A DNA stretch of 64,000 nt from Vreelandella sp031769195 (GTDB taxonomy: Bacteria; Pseudomonadota; Gammaproteobacteria; Pseudomonadales; Halomonadaceae). The notes beneath the pieces were generated by a model. The model worked only from the letters and a program-made list of their open reading frames with translations. It was not told the origin of the DNA and made no database searches. Shown piece after piece: positions 37,004 to 45,623 of this stretch (position 1 is the stretch's first letter; every line of letters begins with the position of its first letter). The stretch spans positions 1 to 64,000 of the forward strand of contig NZ_JAVHNP010000004.1 in NCBI RefSeq assembly GCF_031769195.1. The letters are read 5' to 3'. Both the position numbers and the translations under genes were made by a program.

Positions 37004-38587
37004 ATGTCTAAGCCGTTACTGCTCGTACTGGGAGATCAGCTCACGCTGTCACTCCCCACGCTTCGCGATGCCCCCTCCAATGCGGTGGTGGTGCTGTGCG
37101 AAGTAGCAGAAGAGGCGCGCTACGTGCCGCATCATCTGCATAAAATCGGTCTGTTTATGGCCGCCATGCGTCATTTCGCTCAGACCTTGCGCGATAAAGG
37201 CTTTACGGTGCACTACAGCCGCATTGACGATGCTGACAATACCCACTCATTGATTGAAGAAGCCGAGCGACTCGCCAAGCAGTACGGATGTGATGCCATT
37301 CGCGCGACGCGCCCCGGTGAGTGGCGGCTGTGGGACAGTATGCAGCAGCGCCAGCACGCTGCCCTTCCTTGGCAGCTTCTTGAGGATGACCGTTTCTTCA
37401 CCACCCCGGATGACTTTGCCCACTGGGCAGAGGGCCGCAAGCAGCTCCGTTTAGAATACTTTTACCGAGAGCAGCGCAAGCGCACGGGACTACTCATGGA
37501 AGGCGATACGCCTGTTGGCGGACAGTGGAATTATGACCATGACAACCGCGAGCCCATCAAAGCCGCTCTAAGCTTCCCCAACTTGCCTCAACACGGCCAA
37601 GATAGCCTCACTCAGCAAGCCCTTAAGGATGCAGCGCACTACTTTGAGGATCATATGGGGTCGATAGAGACATTTAACCTCCCCGTCACTCGCCGCCAAG
37701 CTCTGGTAGACCTGAACCACTTTATAGAGCACGGGCTGGCTGACTTTGGCCGCTACCAAGATGCCATCAGCGACCGTGAGCCCTTTCTTTACCACTCGCG
37801 GCTCTCGGCGGCGTTGAATATTGGCCTACTCTCCCCGCTTGAGGTCTGCGAAGCCGCTGAAGCTCACTACCATGCAGGCAAAGCGCCCATTAATGCGGTA
37901 GAAGGCTTTATCCGCCAAATCCTTGGCTGGCGAGAATACGTCCGCGGGCTCTACTGGACCCAGATGCCCACCTACAAACAAGAGAACCGACTTGGCTTTA
38001 GCCGGGACCTTCCCGCCTTTTATTGGGATGCAAAGACCGATATGCGCTGCTTACAGCGTGCTATCCAAATGACCATCGATAATAGCTACGCGCACCATAT
38101 TCAACGGCTTATGGTGACCGGCAACTTTGCACTACTGTGTGGCGTCAAGCCAGAAGCACTGTGTGACTGGTACTTAGCCGTTTATGCGGATGCCAGCGAA
38201 TGGGTAGAGCTGCCCAATACACTGGGCATGGTATTACACGCCGATGGCGGACTGATGGGCTCTAAGCCCTACTGCGCGTCGGGTAAGTATATCGATAAAA
38301 TGTCTGACCACTGCCAGCACTGCCGCTACTCTCCCAAAGAGATCACCGGCCCCAAGGCCTGCCCGTTTAATAGCCTGTATTGGCACTTTCTTGAAACCAA
38401 TGCCGAACAGCTCAACCGTAACCCGCGCATGAAGCTCATCTATGGCTCGCTTTCCCGCATGAAAGAGGAGAAACGCGAAGCGATTCGTCAGCAGGCAGAA
38501 CAATTTCTTGCCAAGCTTCCTACCCGTGTAGGCTACGGCCAGCCCGCCCATACGCAAGGCTATTCTCATCAGGAGACCCAATCATGA
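37004..38587 (+). CDS. Iron-sulfur bacterial cryptochrome/(6-4) photolyase family protein
   Basis: 527 residues. N-terminal photolyase-related domain (LLVLGDQLTLSLPTL), then an FAD-binding helical domain (AVEGFIRQILGWREYVRGLYW). Cys residues in LLCGVKPEALCDWY, CASG and DHCQHCRYSP supply the [4Fe-4S] cluster ligands of the FeS-BCP group, which includes PhrB, a (6-4) photolyase. It binds FAD and a ribolumazine antenna in relatives. The next gene overlaps its stop by four bases. Light-linked regulation is suggested by the upstream repeat. Confidence 0.93.
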   Translation: MSKPLLLVLGDQLTLSLPTLRDAPSNAVVVLCEVAEEARYVPHHLHKIGLFMAAMRHFAQTLRDKGFTVHYSRIDDADNTHSLIEEAERLAKQYGCDAIRATRPGEWRLWDSMQQRQHAALPWQLLEDDRFFTTPDDFAHWAEGRKQLRLEYFYREQRKRTGLLMEGDTPVGGQWNYDHDNREPIKAALSFPNLPQHGQDSLTQQALKDAAHYFEDHMGSIETFNLPVTRRQALVDLNHFIEHGLADFGRYQDAISDREPFLYHSRLSAALNIGLLSPLEVCEAAEAHYHAGKAPINAVEGFIRQILGWREYVRGLYWTQMPTYKQENRLGFSRDLPAFYWDAKTDMRCLQRAIQMTIDNSYAHHIQRLMVTGNFALLCGVKPEALCDWYLAVYADASEWVELPNTLGMVLHADGGLMGSKPYCASGKYIDKMSDHCQHCRYSPKEITGPKACPFNSLYWHFLETNAEQLNRNPRMKLIYGSLSRMKEEKREAIRQQAEQFLAKLPTRVGYGQPAHTQGYSHQETQS

Positions 38588-38988
38588 GCCGCTTTGCGAC
38601 GCTAAACGCACAGGCCCCCGTCACGCTTTACCACGATGGCCACTGCCCGTTTTGTCGAGTCGAAGTTGCCTGGCTTGCCAAGCACCCTTATCACGAGCGC
38701 GTTAAGCTAGTGGATATTCAAAGCAGTGAATTTGACGCCCAAGCGATCGGCCGCAGCTTTGATGCCATGATGGGGCAGCTCCACTTGCAGGATCGTCAGG
38801 GACATTGGTATGTGGGGATGGACGCCAGCCGGGCCCTCTATGCGGTCTTGGGCTACCGGCGGCTGGTAAGGCTTTCTTGCTTACCGGGCCTGCGAAGCGT
38901 GATGGATGCAGGCTACCGTTTTTTCGCCCGACGCCGTATTCGGCTGGGGCAGTGGTGGGAAAAACGTCAGGGTAAATCCACTCGTTGA
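38584..38988 (+). CDS. DUF393 (DCC family) thiol-disulfide oxidoreductase-like protein
   Basis: 134 residues. LYHDGHCPFCRVEVAWL holds the conserved D-G-x-C-P-x-C motif that names the DCC family, a thioredoxin-like fold. Start overlaps the photolyase stop (ATGA), so both are co-translated; DCC proteins are often encoded with photolyase-type genes. Exact role unknown. Confidence 0.88.
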   Translation: MSRFATLNAQAPVTLYHDGHCPFCRVEVAWLAKHPYHERVKLVDIQSSEFDAQAIGRSFDAMMGQLHLQDRQGHWYVGMDASRALYAVLGYRRLVRLSCLPGLRSVMDAGYRFFARRRIRLGQWWEKRQGKSTR

Positions 38989-39009
38989 TCGGCTCAACCG
39001 GTGAATTGA

Positions 39010-39312
39010 TTAAAACACAAGCGGCATGCGCGAGGTCAGCGGCGCGCTGTAGTGGGCGTCGCGACCAATCACTTCATCGTGCGGCACATGCTGCACCAAA
39101 TAGGCGCGATGAATACCCGCTCGCTTCAACTCAAGATAGACGTCATCTAATGAACGAAACAGCATGGGCTTGTTGCGCTGCATGAGCATATGGCGCTCGC
39201 CTTCTACATCTTCCAGCTCTACCTGATAGAAGCGGCTGCCTGAGTGGGTAATAACCCTAATTTCAAAGTTGTCGTGGCTTGCGACGAACTGTTTTAGCTC
39301 TTTCAGTTCCAT
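39010..39312 (-). CDS. Conserved small protein, probably DUF6482 family
   Basis: 100 residues, soluble. Pattern FEIRVITHSGSRFYQVELEDVEG...RSLDDVYLELKRAG looks like the short DUF6482 proteins of Halomonas and Pseudomonas, from memory. No catalytic motif. Function unknown. ATG with GGAGGGAACC-like leader just upstream. Confidence 0.65.
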   Translation of the reverse strand: MELKELKQFVASHDNFEIRVITHSGSRFYQVELEDVEGERHMLMQRNKPMLFRSLDDVYLELKRAGIHRAYLVQHVPHDEVIGRDAHYSAPLTSRMPLVF

Positions 39313-39451
39313 GGTTCCCTCCTGTTATTGGTTATCATCATGGAGCACAGCATGACCCGGCCCCATGACAATAATATTACCTTGGCACTAACTGCCTAAG
39401 AGGGCAATAACAGAAAAGAGTTCCTGACCAATTCGTCAACTTATGGTCGAT

Positions 39452-39745
39452 TTACTGATATTCAGACGGGTCGATTGCCTTACCCAATGAGTTACGGTCA
39501 ATCCAGTTACCACCCTTTGTTTCCTTATAGCGAAAGACCACTTTATCGCCGACCGCGACGGGAAGTTCTGCATCTTCTGTTTGGTAGCTATACTTCTCCC
39601 CTTCCACTACAAGAAAATAGCGATAGAGGTCGGGCATACCCAGCCACTCTTTAAAAGGCCCTTCGCGCTCTAGCGACTGGAGTTCACCACGGCCTTCCAG
39701 TTTCGGAAGACGTTTGCGGTTACCGCGCCTAAAACCACCTGCCAT
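39452..39745 (-). CDS. Conserved hypothetical protein
   Basis: 97 residues, basic N-terminus and beta-rich remainder (YFLVVEGEKYSY, VGDKVVFRYKETKGGNW), perhaps a small OB- or SH3-like barrel; I do not recognise the family. A good sigma70-type promoter lies at 39814-39841, and ATG is preceded by CAGGAG. Position-supported real gene, function unknown. Confidence 0.65.
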   Translation of the reverse strand: MAGGFRRGNRKRLPKLEGRGELQSLEREGPFKEWLGMPDLYRYFLVVEGEKYSYQTEDAELPVAVGDKVVFRYKETKGGNWIDRNSLGKAIDPSEYQ

Positions 39746-39796
39746 TTGCTACTCCTGTCTATCTGCTCAAGGCTTACTAACTGCTTAAAGCTATCT

Positions 39797-39837
39797 GCGT
39801 CATGGGGGTGCGCATTATACGTTCTCCCCCATGACGC
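39797..39837. other. Perfect 12-bp inverted repeat between dnaB and the next gene
   Basis: GCGTCATGGGGG at 39797-39808 mirrors CCCCCATGACGC at 39826-39837 around a 17-base loop. It may act as the dnaB transcription terminator, although no U tract follows on the minus strand, or as an operator, since its loop contains the -10 box of the downstream gene. Confidence 0.7.
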
Positions 39838-39841
39838 TCAA
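39814..39841 (-). promoter_or_regulatory. Sigma70-type promoter for the 39452-39745 gene
   Basis: On the minus strand TTGAGC (39836-39841) is separated by 16 bases from a consensus TATAAT (39814-39819). The start point would fall near 39807, about 60 bases before the gene. The -10 box is in the loop of a 12-bp inverted repeat. Confidence 0.6.
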
Positions 39842-39842
39842 G

Positions 39843-42479
39843 TTAATCACCAAACGCTTCGCCGTAGCTGTCGGGCGCCAGGTCTTCAAACCGCGTATAT
39901 TTACCAATAAAGGCCATGTGAACCGTACCAATGGGGCCGTTACGCTGTTTACCGATAATCAATTCGGCAATCCCCTGATTATCCGGGTTATCTGGGTTAT
40001 ACACCTCATCCCGGTAAACAAAGGCGATGACGTCCGCATCCTGCTCAATCGCTCCCGAGTTATGGCTAACAATGCCATCCGCTAGCCAGCAAGCGTCTCC
40101 TGGAACGGTTAAATCAAAGACTTCTTCTTCACCACAAGGGCGTATATCGACGACCTGATCCCAAAAGAGGTCACTGGAGGCTATCTGTAATAACGCAGCA
40201 TCGCCTAGCACATCCGCGTAGCTACTCAGGGTGGCGCGTGAAGGTGCAAAGCTAAAATGGGATGAGCCGCCATAAGCAGTACCACGCATTGCAGCCATTT
40301 GCCGCTGGCTGACGCCTTTGGCAATCATTACCTGCTTAACGTGATCAAACACCTCTTGGGGCAAGGTATCGATATTCGTGTTAGCCACAACGGCTGCCAC
40401 TTTAAGCGGCTCTAGCGCTGCCTCTTGATGCCCAAACGCACCAATTCGCTGTGCAAAGCGCTGTTGTTGATCACTTCCAGATACATCTGCGGTATACCAT
40501 CCCCCCCCTTCTCCCGATACCACATGACGAATTCGGGTGACAATCCCAAAACGCAGCAGCAGTGCGCTGACATCATCGATAAGACGTCGGCTAACCGTAG
40601 AGAAGTAGAGACGTGTGCGACCATTTTTATCTGTCGTAATACTGCCGTCAGTGGCCCACAAATGGCGTATAAACAAAGCAAGCTGCTGATTGGACAGCTT
40701 AAAGATATCGCTTGGAATATATTTTTCAGCCGAACGCTGCCCAAAAATACCAAGTGACTTCAACCAACGCCCCACCCCTTGCGCATGCCAGCGATTACCA
40801 TTGCCAGCAATAACGAGTTGATGCCAATTCCCACGTCCAGCATGGCGAGTCACCGTCGAACCAAACTGCTCGGCAGAACGCTTCACGGCATCGCTATTCG
40901 CTTCGCTTGCGGTGGTGTAGCGTAGCGGCTGGCCCTTGACATAGCTACCGTCACCTAACAAATGGGCCAACAAAATAAGTGCATGCTCCTCCCACGCTAT
41001 CGGGCACTCAGGCTCAGCTAACTGCCTAGCTAATGCAATACGATCACCCACCTTCAAGTCGGCGACCGTTTTCCAGTCCCACAAAGCCTTTAAGCGATGC
41101 TTGCCTGTCGCACGAATACGCCGCCCACTGGCGAGAGAAACCTCAAATACGGGCTTAATACCCACTGACCACACTAAATCCGTCGAAGAACGATGAAGCT
41201 TGCCATCTTCTCCAAGCGATATAACACTCGGCGTTTGCCCTACCAACTCACCAATAGGCAACCGCTCTCCGTTTGCCAGCATCACCAACGTGTCACCCGT
41301 GACACACTCCCTCAAATCCGACATCACGGGCCGCTTGTTGGGGCGCTGCTCTAGCGAGCGGTTAAGCTGCGAAAGCGCCACGACCGGACACTGAAACTCT
41401 TTTGCCAGTCCTTTCAAAGAACGGGAGATCTCCGAGATCTCCCCGGTGCGGTTTTCAGAGAAGCCTGGGATCTGCATCAACTGAAGGTAATCGATCATGA
41501 TCAGCGCCATATTGCCGTGCTCACGCACGACTCGGCGCAGGCGCGAGCGCATCTCATTGGGCGAGAGCGCGGCGGTATCATCAATGAACAGCTGTTTGTC
41601 TTTGAGTAGATTCACCGCCGACGTGAGGCGTGGCCAATCCTCATCTTCCAACTGCCCAGAACGAACCCGCGTTTGATCAATGCGCCCCAGAGAGGAGAGC
41701 ATACGCAGCATGAGCGATTCGGCGGGCATCTCCATGGAGAACACCATGACGGGCTTGTCGCTGGCAATCACCGCATGCTCGACTAAGTTCATGGCAAAGG
41801 TGGTCTTACCCATGGAGGGGCGACCGGCAATAATCACCAGATCGGAAGGCTGTAGACCAGAGGTCATCTCATCTAAATCGCGGAAGCCAGTGGAAAGCCC
41901 GGTCATTTCACCTTTGAGGTTGAACAGCTCATCAATTCGGTCAACGGCCTTGGTGAGCAGCTCACTCATACCGATAGGGCCACCGGTTTTTGGCCGCTCT
42001 TCAGCAATCTGAAACACTAGCCGCTCGGCTTCGTTTAACAGCTCATCAGCGGGCCTGCCTTGAGGGGAGAATGCTCCTTCGGCAATTTGATTGGCCGCTC
42101 GGATTAACTTCCTTAGCGTGGCGCGCTCACGAACAATATCGGCATAGGCACGAATATTACTGGCGGAGGGCGTGTTTCGTGCAAGCTCTGCCAAGAACCC
42201 AAGTCCGCCAACCGCGTCTAGCTGATCACGTGCTTCCAGGGCTTCGGAGAGCGTTACAACGTCTAGCGGCTGCCCTGACTCCGCTAAATGAATCATCACG
42301 TTGAACACCAGCCGGTGCTCATAACGATAAAAGTCGTCGGCCACTAGGCGCTCAGAGACGTTGTCCCACGCCTGATTGTCCAACATAAGCCCGCCTAACA
42401 CCGACTGCTCCGCCTCTAGCGAGTGCGGCGGCAGCTTAAGCGCTGCCGTTTCCTGATCAGCAGAAGGCTGGTCCTGCAT
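39843..42479 (-). CDS. dnaB: Replicative DNA helicase DnaB with in-frame intein
   Basis: 878 residues as encoded; without the intein the extein is 462 residues, normal for DnaB. It unwinds DNA at the replication fork. N-terminal domain PHSLEAEQSVLGGLMLD, then the RecA-like ATPase with Walker A GRPSMGKTTFAM and DYLQLMQ. The intein (residues 392-807) interrupts the highly conserved SDLRE-SGAIEQDAD segment near the C-terminal motor, so splicing is required for a working helicase. The downstream extein continues with VIAFVYRDEVY and IIGKQRNGPIGTV. ATG with GAG upstream. Located after rplI, as in many gammaproteobacteria. Confidence 0.97.
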   Translation of the reverse strand: MQDQPSADQETAALKLPPHSLEAEQSVLGGLMLDNQAWDNVSERLVADDFYRYEHRLVFNVMIHLAESGQPLDVVTLSEALEARDQLDAVGGLGFLAELARNTPSASNIRAYADIVRERATLRKLIRAANQIAEGAFSPQGRPADELLNEAERLVFQIAEERPKTGGPIGMSELLTKAVDRIDELFNLKGEMTGLSTGFRDLDEMTSGLQPSDLVIIAGRPSMGKTTFAMNLVEHAVIASDKPVMVFSMEMPAESLMLRMLSSLGRIDQTRVRSGQLEDEDWPRLTSAVNLLKDKQLFIDDTAALSPNEMRSRLRRVVREHGNMALIMIDYLQLMQIPGFSENRTGEISEISRSLKGLAKEFQCPVVALSQLNRSLEQRPNKRPVMSDLRECVTGDTLVMLANGERLPIGELVGQTPSVISLGEDGKLHRSSTDLVWSVGIKPVFEVSLASGRRIRATGKHRLKALWDWKTVADLKVGDRIALARQLAEPECPIAWEEHALILLAHLLGDGSYVKGQPLRYTTASEANSDAVKRSAEQFGSTVTRHAGRGNWHQLVIAGNGNRWHAQGVGRWLKSLGIFGQRSAEKYIPSDIFKLSNQQLALFIRHLWATDGSITTDKNGRTRLYFSTVSRRLIDDVSALLLRFGIVTRIRHVVSGEGGGWYTADVSGSDQQQRFAQRIGAFGHQEAALEPLKVAAVVANTNIDTLPQEVFDHVKQVMIAKGVSQRQMAAMRGTAYGGSSHFSFAPSRATLSSYADVLGDAALLQIASSDLFWDQVVDIRPCGEEEVFDLTVPGDACWLADGIVSHNSGAIEQDADVIAFVYRDEVYNPDNPDNQGIAELIIGKQRNGPIGTVHMAFIGKYTRFEDLAPDSYGEAFGD
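40059..41306 (-). mobile_element. DnaB intein with LAGLIDADG homing endonuclease (416 aa)
   Basis: It begins with Cys after SDLRE (CVTGDTLVMLANGERLPI, splicing block A) and ends with VSHN, followed by Ser as +1 residue, the standard class 1 splice chemistry. Between the splicing blocks lie two dodecapeptide-like motifs, LLAHLLGDGSY and ALFIRHLWATDGSI, typical of a LAGLIDADG homing endonuclease. Both catalytic Asp positions look intact, so the element may still be mobile. The insertion site is two residues upstream of that in the Synechocystis DnaB intein as I recall it. Confidence 0.95.
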
Positions 42480-42594
42480 AGCGAGCTCCTTAAAAATAAC
42501 GCGTTGCCAACGGCGCTTATCTTAGCCGGGCAGCTTCCTTCCTACCACTGACGAATCCGTAGCGGCTTAAAAAGACCCAGAGACTTAAAAAGAC

Positions 42595-42622
42595 AAAGGG
42601 CGCGGGAGATCCCGCGCCCTTT
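42595..42622 (-). terminator. Strong Rho-independent terminator after rplI
   Basis: AAAGGGCGCGGGA and TCCCGCGCCCTTT form a 13-bp stem with a two-base centre; on the minus strand it is followed by GTCTTTTT. Ends the ribosomal protein operon before dnaB. Confidence 0.9.
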
Positions 42623-42647
42623 GAGGCGTTAGCGTTGACGAGAGAAA

Positions 42648-43094
42648 TTACTCTGCGACAACGACCACGCGTACAACGGCGTCCACTTCTGCATGCAGGT
42701 GGAGGTCGATGTCGTATTCGCCAGTTTGACGAATCGGGCCCTGCGGCATACGGACTTCGCTCTTGGCAACTTCGATGCCAGCAGAGGAGATCGCGTCGGC
42801 CAGGTCACGTGGACCAATAGAACCAAACAGCTTGCCTTCGTCGCCCGCTTTAGAAACCAACGACAGTTCGATGTCGTTAAGCTGCTCAGCGCGTGCTTGG
42901 GCTTCTGCTTTACGCTCAGCGGCTTGAGCTTCAAGCTCGGCACGCTGTGCTTCAAACGCTTCAACGTTCTCTTTGGTGGCCGGTACGGCTAAACCGTAAG
43001 GCACCAAGTAGTTACGACCATAACCAGGCTTAACAGTGACCTTGTCACCCAGGCCGCCCAGCTTACCAATGTTGTCGAGCAGAATGACTTCCAT
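42648..43094 (-). CDS. rplI: 50S ribosomal protein L9
   Basis: 148 residues. N-terminal domain MEVILLDNIGKLGGLGDKVTVKPGYGRNYLVPYGLA is the L9 signature, followed by the long connecting helix (residues about 40-75) and the C-terminal domain. Binds 23S rRNA. Last gene of the rpsF-rpsR-DUF2232-rplI operon. Confidence 0.98.
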   Translation of the reverse strand: MEVILLDNIGKLGGLGDKVTVKPGYGRNYLVPYGLAVPATKENVEAFEAQRAELEAQAAERKAEAQARAEQLNDIELSLVSKAGDEGKLFGSIGPRDLADAISSAGIEVAKSEVRMPQGPIRQTGEYDIDLHLHAEVDAVVRVVVVAE

Positions 43095-43109
43095 CTCGTA
43101 AACCTCTTG

Positions 43110-43961
43110 TCAGTTGCTGCGGGCAAGGCGTGCGCGAACGTTCGCGAATGTATCAATCAGCCCCAACAGCAGCACAATGAGAATCGTGGGCCAGGTCGTG
43201 ATTAGCAGCACATAAAATGCCACCAGCCACAGCCCGTTCATCCCCTTAATTCCAATAAACCCGTGCACTAATGCAATACCGGCTATCAGCAGCGGAATCC
43301 AACTAAGCATAGCCAGCGCTTGCGCACCCAGCGCCATGCCTGCCACCCCGAGCACTACTAAAATAGCGAGCTCTTTTGGTGTTAAACGCAGAGCATGGAA
43401 TTCGTCACGAAAGCCGCCGGGGTTATAAAGCCCAGCCTGCCAGCTGCGTGCTAGCGCCAAACAAGCAATGGCCGCTAACAGCACCACTAACCCAGTTACG
43501 CCACCAATAACCATGGCAGCAAGGGTAGCCGTGTCGACACCTTGGTTAGCAAACTCTGTGAGCATGCGGTCAATCTCTTCCGAGCTTTCCCGCAACTGCT
43601 CCAACATCAGCTGTGTTCCACCCGGTGGGCTGAAGATGCCAAGCTGTACCATTACCGCAGCCACTAAGGTGCCTACGATCAAGGCTTCACTCCAACGCAT
43701 CCTCTCGCGCAATATGACGGCCATCAGCGTCACTAGCAGTACGCTAGCTAGCGGAATAACGTCACCCTGCGCCCACCAAAAACCTGCTGGTAGTGCGGCG
43801 GCGATAATAACGGGTAGCGCAGGGGCAAAGCCTTTACGCAGGGTTACTAACGCCGCGATGGCAGCACCTAGCCAAAACAGCCAGGGCACTAGCGCTGCTA
43901 ACGCTGCCCCGCCAGCGGCGTAGGGCGTGCTGCGCATCAACCATCTTGCTAGTGCCAGCAT
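43110..43961 (-). CDS. DUF2232 (YybS-like) membrane protein
   Basis: 283 residues with about eight hydrophobic segments. Position between rpsR and rplI and overall pattern fit the DUF2232 membrane proteins found at this site in many bacteria. ATG at 43961 chosen over a GTG one codon earlier. Function unknown. Confidence 0.8.
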   Translation of the reverse strand: MLALARWLMRSTPYAAGGAALAALVPWLFWLGAAIAALVTLRKGFAPALPVIIAAALPAGFWWAQGDVIPLASVLLVTLMAVILRERMRWSEALIVGTLVAAVMVQLGIFSPPGGTQLMLEQLRESSEEIDRMLTEFANQGVDTATLAAMVIGGVTGLVVLLAAIACLALARSWQAGLYNPGGFRDEFHALRLTPKELAILVVLGVAGMALGAQALAMLSWIPLLIAGIALVHGFIGIKGMNGLWLVAFYVLLITTWPTILIVLLLGLIDTFANVRARLARSN

Positions 43962-43973
43962 CACGTTAGACGC

Positions 43974-44201
43974 TTACTGGTGGCTATCGGAGTAGGGCAG
44001 CAGTGCCAGGTAGCGTGAACGCTTGATAGCGGTCGCCAGCTGACGCTGATAGCGTGCTTTGGTGCCGGTGATGCGGCTCGGAACGATCTTGCCGGTTTCG
44101 GTGATGTAAGCCTTCAGCGTATCGAGATCTTTGTAGTCGATCTGCTTGACGCCTTCAGCGGTGAAGCGGCAAAACTTACGGCGACGGAAAAAACGTGCCA
44201 T
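43974..44201 (-). CDS. rpsR: 30S ribosomal protein S18
   Basis: 75 residues. RFFRRRKFCRFTAEGVKQIDYKDLDTLKAYI and RITGTKARYQRQLATAIKRSRYLALLPY match S18 throughout. Partner of S6 in the 30S platform, and encoded directly after rpsF. Confidence 0.98.
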   Translation of the reverse strand: MARFFRRRKFCRFTAEGVKQIDYKDLDTLKAYITETGKIVPSRITGTKARYQRQLATAIKRSRYLALLPYSDSHQ

Positions 44202-44234
44202 GGACTAGCTCCTTAAAACGTGCAGTGGATAAAA

Positions 44235-44612
44235 TCAGGCAGTTTCTTCAGCTTCAGCGCGCGGTTTTTCTTCGCGACGCGGACGCTTTTCTTCTGCCGG
44301 CTTCATCATCGGAGAAGCTTCAGTGATCGCTTCTTTGCAGCGAACAACCAGGCTGCGGATGATGGCGTCGTTGAAACGGAAGATGTTCTCGATTTCTTCG
44401 AGAGTCTCGCCGGTGCACTCAACGTTCATCAGCACGTAGTGGGCTTTATGGATCTTGTTGATCGGGTAAGCCAGGTGACGACGGCCCCAATCTTCAAGGC
44501 GATGCACAGTGCCAGCGCTCTCAGTAACGATGCTGGTGTAGCGCTCGACCATTGCCGGCACTTGCTCGCTCTGATCCGGGTGGACCATAAACACGATTTC
44601 ATAATGACGCAT
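44235..44612 (-). CDS. rpsF: 30S ribosomal protein S6
   Basis: 125 residues. MRHYEIVFMVHPDQSEQVPAMVERY and INKIHKAHYVLMNVE are the S6 core; the C-terminal tail is rich in Glu, Arg and Lys. In E. coli such tails are glutamylated by RimK. First gene of the ribosomal operon, preceded by AGGAG. Confidence 0.98.
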   Translation of the reverse strand: MRHYEIVFMVHPDQSEQVPAMVERYTSIVTESAGTVHRLEDWGRRHLAYPINKIHKAHYVLMNVECTGETLEEIENIFRFNDAIIRSLVVRCKEAITEASPMMKPAEEKRPRREEKPRAEAEETA

Positions 44613-44776
44613 GGAATCTCCTTGCGGTTTGACAGCTTCCGGTGTGCGTTAGGGCAAATGCCTTAACTACGACAGGGAAGCAAGGAGTTAACTGAAATGC
44701 CCTTTCTTAGCCGCGAACAGCCGAGATAGCGCATCAAGCAGAACTGTTGATCGTACAAGTAATGTACCAATACGAA

Positions 44777-44800
44777 CGCCCGCTTATGAATAAACGGGCG
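44777..44800 (-). terminator. Hairpin after rlmB, possible weak terminator
   Basis: CGCCCG and CGGGCG form a 6-bp stem with a 12-base loop just downstream of the rlmB stop. The following minus-strand sequence is only weakly T-rich, so termination is uncertain. Confidence 0.4.
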
Positions 44801-44823
44801 CAAGCATTCTAGTGGGCTGGCGT

Positions 44824-45621
44824 CTAACTTGCAAGCTGTCGCTGCCGAACGGCTTCGAATAGACAAATACCGGTAGCCACCGATACGTTAAGGCTCGATA
44901 CCTGCCCGGCCATAGGCAACTTAGCGAGGTTATCGCAAGCCTCTCGCGTCAGCCGACGCATCCCCTTCCCTTCCGCTCCCATCACCAACGCGGTAGGACC
45001 GGTCAAGTCGATTTCGAATACGCTGACTTCAGCTTCACCGGCGGTGCCGGTAATCCAAACACCGGCATCTTTGAGCTTGGCTAGCGTGCGAGAGAGATTC
45101 GTGACCTGATACACCGGCACGACCTCTGCCGCGCCACAGGCTACTTTTCTAACCGTAGCATTGAGCGGGGCGGCCTTATCTTTCGCCACGATCACGCCGT
45201 GCGCACCAGCGGCATCAGCACTTCGCAGGCAGGCACCGAAGTTATGCACATCGGTCACACCATCAAGCACCAGCAATAGCGGCGGCGTAGGAGCTTGCCA
45301 AGCACGCAGCTTCAGCCACAGCGACTCTTCACCTTCTGGGGTCAATGGCGAGCAAAAGGCGACTACCCCTTGATGGGCAGCCCCCTGTGTGAGCTGATCC
45401 AGCACGTCACGGGACTGTTCTTTCACCCGCGCACCGCTGGCTTGAGCGCTTGCCACCACATCCTTTAAGCGGCTACCTGCCCCTTGCTGAACCCAAAGCT
45501 CACGCGGGGCTTCTCCACGTTCAAGCAGGCTCTCTAGGGCGTGAATACCGTAGACCTGATCCAAGCCATCCGGCGTGCGGATGGTCGTACGTGGCTGACG
45601 TCGAGACGACGACGATTTCAT
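44824..45621 (-). CDS. rlmB: 23S rRNA (guanosine-2'-O-)-methyltransferase RlmB
   Basis: 265-residue SPOUT enzyme that methylates the ribose of G2251. N-terminal substrate-binding domain (VYGIHALESLLERG), then the knotted domain with LDGVTDVHNFGACLRSADAAG, LVMGAEGKGMRRL and LNVSVATGICLFEAVRQR. Three bases separate it from the rnr stop; the rnr-rlmB order is conserved in gammaproteobacteria. Confidence 0.97.
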   Translation of the reverse strand: MKSSSSRRQPRTTIRTPDGLDQVYGIHALESLLERGEAPRELWVQQGAGSRLKDVVASAQASGARVKEQSRDVLDQLTQGAAHQGVVAFCSPLTPEGEESLWLKLRAWQAPTPPLLLVLDGVTDVHNFGACLRSADAAGAHGVIVAKDKAAPLNATVRKVACGAAEVVPVYQVTNLSRTLAKLKDAGVWITGTAGEAEVSVFEIDLTGPTALVMGAEGKGMRRLTREACDNLAKLPMAGQVSSLNVSVATGICLFEAVRQRQLAS

Positions 45622-45623
45622 GC

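Noticed and set aside
40412..40757. Short open frames on both strands inside the dnaB intein region, considered as separate genes
   Set aside because: The intein is open in frame with dnaB with intact splice junctions, and the endonuclease motifs are in that frame.
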